Shown piece by piece: positions 61,024 to 64,000 of a DNA stretch of 64,000 nt (its first letter is position 1; each line of letters begins with the position of its first letter). The stretch spans positions 1-64,000 of the forward strand of contig NZ_JAJONA010000001.1 of NCBI RefSeq assembly GCF_024699985.1, read 5' to 3'. This DNA comes from Phenylobacterium sp. J367 (GTDB lineage: Bacteria; Pseudomonadota; Alphaproteobacteria; Caulobacterales; Caulobacteraceae). The position numbers were made by a program, and so were the translations under genes. The notes under the pieces were generated by a model. That model ran no database searches. It was not told the DNA's origin and was given only the letters and a program-made list of their open reading frames with translations.

Positions 61024-61589
61024 GCCGCCCTCTTCTCGTCCATGGCGCCGCTGTAGTCGGGCTCTTCGTCCGGCTCGGGCTCGACCTTCACCCCGAGGAA
61101 CGCGCCCAAGGCCCGAAGCTTCTCTTCCTCGCTCATGGCCTTGAAGTCTTCCAGCTTCTGCCAGGTGCTTCGCTCTGCGCCCTTGGCTCGGGTCCGGCTG
61201 AGCGTGCGGTCGAACTTGCCTGCGTCCTCTGCGGTGCGGAGCTTGTCCACGAAGGCGTCGGGGATCGGCGTCGGGATTCGCCGGCCGTCCTCGCGGGCGT
61301 GATCCAGAACTTTGTACACGCCGAACACGTCCTCGACGCGCCACAGCTCGCGGGGCTCTACGCGGGTGAAGAGGTAGCCGACCAGCAGCGGGCGCTCCTT
61401 CACCTCGCGGGTCTTGCCGTCCCGCTTGTAAGGCCCCCAGCGGCGTTCGCAGGGGAGATACACGTCGAAGTCGCCCGATCCCCAGCCGCGCTCGCGATAG
61501 AGTTCGCGGAGGCTGGCAACGGTCTTCTGCTCCTGCCGGGTCGCCGTTCGGACGGCGTACCATTTCGGCTGTTCGGCTGCGTCGTCCAT
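61020..61589 (-). CDS. NusG-like transcription factor (intact copy)
   Basis: 189 residues. WYAVRTATRQEQKTVASLRE, VYLPCERRW, then REVKERPLLVGYLFTRVEPR and VYKVLDH match the NGN domain of NusG/RfaH (about 9-95), which grips the RNA polymerase clamp. No KOW domain is evident; the C-terminal about 90 residues are helical and acidic (EPEPDEEPDYSG). It sits just upstream of the late leader and promoter, the place of Q in lambda, so it may be the late antiterminator. Host NusG recruits Rho or ribosomes through KOW; lack of KOW would free it of both. Confidence 0.75.
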   Translation of the reverse strand: MDDAAEQPKWYAVRTATRQEQKTVASLRELYRERGWGSGDFDVYLPCERRWGPYKRDGKTREVKERPLLVGYLFTRVEPRELWRVEDVFGVYKVLDHAREDGRRIPTPIPDAFVDKLRTAEDAGKFDRTLSRTRAKGAERSTWQKLEDFKAMSEEEKLRALGAFLGVKVEPEPDEEPDYSGAMDEKRAA

Positions 61590-61637
61590 CTGTTCCTCGA
61601 TAATGCGCTAAGTGGGTTGTTTTGTCTAGTGTTTCTG

Positions 61638-61778
61638 CTATTCTGAACGCGCTGCAGAGCTGGCTTCCGCCAGCAATGCCAGCGATGCTACGAGCACGGC
61701 GACAAAGGCTGGCCACTCCCCGGCAAGCGCCGTCTGGGGCATGGCGAAGCCGAGCGCCAAGTAGGTGAGCATCCTCAC
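61638..61778 (-). CDS. Tiny membrane protein, 46 aa (copy 2)
   Basis: GTG start overlapping the previous stop (GTGA), or ATG at 61772. LTYLALGFAMPQTALAGEWP looks like a signal peptide (ALA-G); then VAVLVASLALLAEA, one more hydrophobic run. Pairs with the next tiny gene. Confidence 0.45.
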   Translation of the reverse strand: MRMLTYLALGFAMPQTALAGEWPAFVAVLVASLALLAEASSAARSE

Positions 61779-61900
61779 CGGATCACCACGTGCTCGGCGA
61801 GCCACAACACCCCGGCAAGCAGGCAGCCGAGGCTAGCCACCACACCGATGACGGACAGGACGCAAAGCGCCCTAATCAGCGGCCCAACATCAGGCATCAT
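61775..61900 (-). CDS. Tiny membrane protein, 41 aa (copy 2)
   Basis: MMPDVGPLIRALCVLSVIGV, then VASLGCLLAGVLWLAEHVV: one long membrane helix. The ATG follows the upstream TGA directly, and its stop overlaps the next start. Unknown role. Confidence 0.5.
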   Translation of the reverse strand: MMPDVGPLIRALCVLSVIGVVASLGCLLAGVLWLAEHVVIR

Positions 61901-62236
61901 TCACCCCTCTCCTTCTCCATCTGGTCTTTGATCTCCAAGAACCAGAGCTGCTGTAAGGTCGTGACCAGATCCAGATCGAAGCTCTTCGGCTCGCACAGCC
62001 ATCGCGGCATGGTGTTCGTATCCGGCCTGAGTTCTGTTCGGAGCCGCTTCCTCAACAGCCTTCCAGGCTTCACACAGAGCCCGGAAGCAGGAGGAGGCGC
62101 GTTCGATGTTGTAGGCCCGGTCTTCCCGGGAGAGATCACCAGACGCAGCCCCGTGGCCGTGGAACGAGAGCTTCCCAGCGATCACAGCAACAGCCTTCGC
62201 GGCCGATCCGAGGGCGTCGGGGGCGTGGCGGGTCAT
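61901..62236 (-). CDS. Hypothetical protein, 111 aa (copy 2)
   Basis: Start at 62236 (MTRHAPDALGSAAKAVAVIA), whose ATGA overlaps the methyltransferase stop. Helical, with RAYNIERASSCFRALCEAWK. A frame beginning at 62139 in another phase is considered a shadow. Confidence 0.6.
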   Translation of the reverse strand: MTRHAPDALGSAAKAVAVIAGKLSFHGHGAASGDLSREDRAYNIERASSCFRALCEAWKAVEEAAPNRTQAGYEHHAAMAVRAEELRSGSGHDLTAALVLGDQRPDGEGEG

Positions 62237-62946
62237 GCGGCGAGCTCGCCCACCCGGTAGGCCAGGTATTGCAGCCACAGGTGCTCCATGTAGGCCGGCG
62301 GGATCGCTTCACTCAGTTCGTTGAGCGTCGCCCAATCCATACCCATGGCTTCTGAGCACGCGGCGCGGTGTCCGCCCTCCCAGACGTCGCGAGTGCCCCG
62401 GCCTCCGAACTTGGCCGAGCGCTTCCGGCCGTGGCCGCCATAGACTCCGATGACGGGGCCGCCGGAGTGAGCGCACTGGCAGGGGGCGCTGATCGGAAAG
62501 CTCGCCATGAAGAGGCGGTGGCGGTGGAGTTCGCAGCCCTGCGCCCCCAGGCCAAACATCGTGCCGCAAAGCGTGATCGCGCCGGGCATCCACGGGGCGG
62601 CGTCTTCGACGTTCTCCAGGGTCCAGTCGCAGCCGCTGGCCTTCAGGATAGCCAGCGTATCGGGGATCTGGTTCGGGTGCTCGTCACCCTTGGCGCCCGG
62701 CGCGTGCTTCAGCTTCGTGAACTTCTGACACTTCGGCGAGGCATGGACGAAGTCGAACCGCTCGCGCAGCTCTTCAGCGGTGATCGCCAGCACGTCCCGC
62801 TGCTCGAAGGCGTCGCCGCAATAGCGGCGCTGCGGCTTGATATCGAAGCCGGTGACGTGGATGCGGACACCGGCCCGGGACGCGGCGCGCTGGATGCCCC
62901 GCGTCGCTCCGCCCGAACAGCAGTAGAGATCAGCGACCCGCAGCAT
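62233..62946 (-). CDS. C5 cytosine DNA methyltransferase (copy 2)
   Basis: 237 residues from ATG 62946, which shares one base with the previous stop. Motif I ADLYCCSGGATRGIQRA (5-21) binds SAM; motif IV is ASPKCQKFT with the catalytic Cys73, but Lys replaces the Pro normally before it (PPCQ or SPPCQ); motif VI is LENVEDA; HRHRLF is motif VIII. The target-recognition region is short. There is no restriction gene nearby, so it is an orphan enzyme that likely protects phage DNA or alters regulation. A long upstream extension of the frame is antisense to neighbours and ignored. Confidence 0.85.
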   Translation of the reverse strand: MLRVADLYCCSGGATRGIQRAASRAGVRIHVTGFDIKPQRRYCGDAFEQRDVLAITAEELRERFDFVHASPKCQKFTKLKHAPGAKGDEHPNQIPDTLAILKASGCDWTLENVEDAAPWMPGAITLCGTMFGLGAQGCELHRHRLFMASFPISAPCQCAHSGGPVIGVYGGHGRKRSAKFGGRGTRDVWEGGHRAACSEAMGMDWATLNELSEAIPPAYMEHLWLQYLAYRVGELAA

Positions 62947-63476
62947 CACTCGGCCGCCATGGGCGCGCGCTGCGCCTCGAACAGCTTCGACCGGAGGCGT
63001 GAGGCCTCCTCCAGGTGGCGCTTCTCCTCGGCCTTCCAGATGCGCCAGTTGTCGGGCATCTCCTCGGCATCCAAGTGAACGCCCATCATCCGCTTGCCTT
63101 GCGAGGTGTTGCGGAACATCGGCCCGGCCTTGGACCCCGCCTCGTGGGCGAGGATCGTGTGCTCCCGGATCTTCTCGCGGAGGCTCATGGCGGCGTACTC
63201 GCTCGCCGTCGCCGGGCGCCAGATCTGAACCCGCTCGCCCTGCACCGGCAGGCTTTCGCGGATCAGCGGCAGGAGCTGGCCGGCGGTCGGAAACTTCGCC
63301 GTCCCCGAGTGCCGCCACTTCCGGCAGGCCGTGTTGATCGAATCCAGCGGGAACTCGGCCAGGTCGTTCGCCCAGTCCCGCAGCCAGAGCGTCCGCTGCT
63401 CCACGCTCATCAGCGGCGGGCGGCAGTGGACGGCGAGGGCTTCGATGGCGTCGTAAACTTCGGTCTTTTCGGCCAT
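62946..63476 (-). CDS. Replication-module protein, possible helicase loader (copy 2)
   Basis: 176 residues. WLRDWANDLAEFPLDSINTA, CRKWRHSGTAKFPTAGQLLP, LIRESLP resembles the N-terminal part of phage proteins found beside replication initiators (EFP, W-R, P-T-x-x-x-L), some of which load DnaB helicase. The C-terminal half is charged helix. Name and role are provisional; support comes from its place after the DnaA-like and initiator-like genes. Confidence 0.6.
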   Translation of the reverse strand: MAEKTEVYDAIEALAVHCRPPLMSVEQRTLWLRDWANDLAEFPLDSINTACRKWRHSGTAKFPTAGQLLPLIRESLPVQGERVQIWRPATASEYAAMSLREKIREHTILAHEAGSKAGPMFRNTSQGKRMMGVHLDAEEMPDNWRIWKAEEKRHLEEASRLRSKLFEAQRAPMAAE

Positions 63477-63482
63477 TGGGGT

Positions 63483-64000
63483 CTAGCTTTCGAGGGCTCT
63501 GCGGCGGGCTTCGGCGTGGTCGGCGGCGATCTGGGCGACCATGCCCGGAGGCCCCTGCCCCCTCGGCGCAACCCGGGCTTCGGGGATCTCCAGCGCGGCG
63601 CGGTTCTCGGCGATGGAGCGGGCAATGGCCGCGTCGAAGAACTTCCAGGTGCTGATCCGGGAGCGTTGCTTGGCGCACACGCCGGTCACGACCGGCAGGA
63701 CGTCGTGCTCCCAGCTTGCGCCCTCCCGCTTCCAGGCGATCAGCCGGCCGACCGTGGTGTGCAGGTCCGGCGAGCGGTTCAGGTCGAGGTGCGGGCTTGC
63801 GGCGGCTTCGACCAGCAGCTTGGCGAGGTGGGGACCGTTGCCCTTGGGCCAGTCATCGGCGGGTTTCTGAGCACGCTCGCGCGTTTCACCACCATCACCA
63901 CCACCAACCTCTTCTGAACGAAGTGAAGAAGAGATAGGGTTAACTACCTGCGCGTACGTACGAGGGGCGACGTCCGCTTCCTCACGCTTCGTCACGGCAT
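63483..64000 (-). CDS. Replication-module protein, possible initiator, cut by window end (copy 2)
   Basis: C-terminal about 172 residues of the protein fully seen at 18378-19112; identical as far as it goes. Confidence 0.7.
   Translation of the reverse strand, partial: AVTKREEADVAPRTYAQVVNPISSSLRSEEVGGGDGGETRERAQKPADDWPKGNGPHLAKLLVEAAASPHLDLNRSPDLHTTVGRLIAWKREGASWEHDVLPVVTGVCAKQRSRISTWKFFDAAIARSIAENRAALEIPEARVAPRGQGPPGMVAQIAADHAEARRRALES

Larger units (their letters stand above)
45100..64000. repeat. Copy 2 of the overlapping genome end (same as 1-18895)
   Basis: Second pass over the late and replication genes. Nearly all reading frames are intact here; the exceptions are an extra C in the run at 46671-46675 and an extra G near 52827. 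Full descriptions of the shared genes are given at the intact copy. Confidence 0.95.

Noticed and set aside
62947-63678. N-terminal extension of the methyltransferase frame
   Set aside because: This part is antisense-like, Arg/Pro-rich and overlaps the loader-like and initiator-like genes; the enzyme starts at 62946.

Overview
The window is one GC-rich temperate tailed phage of podovirus type, read about 1.4 times around. Positions 1-18895 and 45100-64000 are the same stretch (offset about 45,103-45,107), so the complete genome is about 45.1 kb and circular or circularly permuted. No host DNA is seen at the junction, which falls inside an ejection-protein gene. The two copies differ by roughly 30 small indels and substitutions. 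Copy 2 is the better text for most genes, but copy 1 repairs two genes that are broken in copy 2. The host is probably an alphaproteobacterium: the spike base protein belongs to the RCAP_Rcc01079 family known from gene transfer agents, and the GC content and codon use fit.

The genome is two divergent transcription units around a lambda-like switch at 22.0-23.6 kb: a CI-like S24 repressor (plus), a Cro-like protein (minus) and two promoters that carry the same palindromic operator. The rightward unit (23.6-34.9 kb, plus) holds many small translationally coupled early genes, a PAPS-reductase-like protein, a Rad52-like annealing protein with an SSB-type tail, an HNH nuclease, an excisionase-like protein and a tyrosine integrase, followed by a candidate attP region.

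The leftward unit starts at the Cro-like gene and runs, around the circle, through almost all other genes: an HNH-AP2 nuclease, a DUF1064 nuclease, a GcrA-like protein, a protein with a DnaA domain IV, further replication genes, a C5 cytosine methyltransferase, tiny membrane proteins and a NusG-like factor. After a 322-base non-coding leader with a promoter come the late genes: small and large terminase, portal, GroES-like co-chaperonin, scaffold, major capsid protein, P22 gp4-like adaptor, spike base and SGNH spike, a SAM methyltransferase, a DUF4376-like protein and a gp10-like protein. Next are four ejection proteins (45.9-41.1 kb), a tail fibre, small membrane proteins, a metallophosphoesterase, a SAR endolysin and embedded spanins (36.3-34.9 kb). 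Two plus-strand homing-nuclease-like genes with their own promoters interrupt this unit.

The logic is a P22/lambda-type life cycle: CI holds both early promoters; after induction the left unit makes replication proteins and then a NusG paralogue, placed where lambda has Q, which may allow transcription through the late operon. Several genes appear frameshifted only by one base in a homopolymer, which is most easily explained as sequence error rather than decay.
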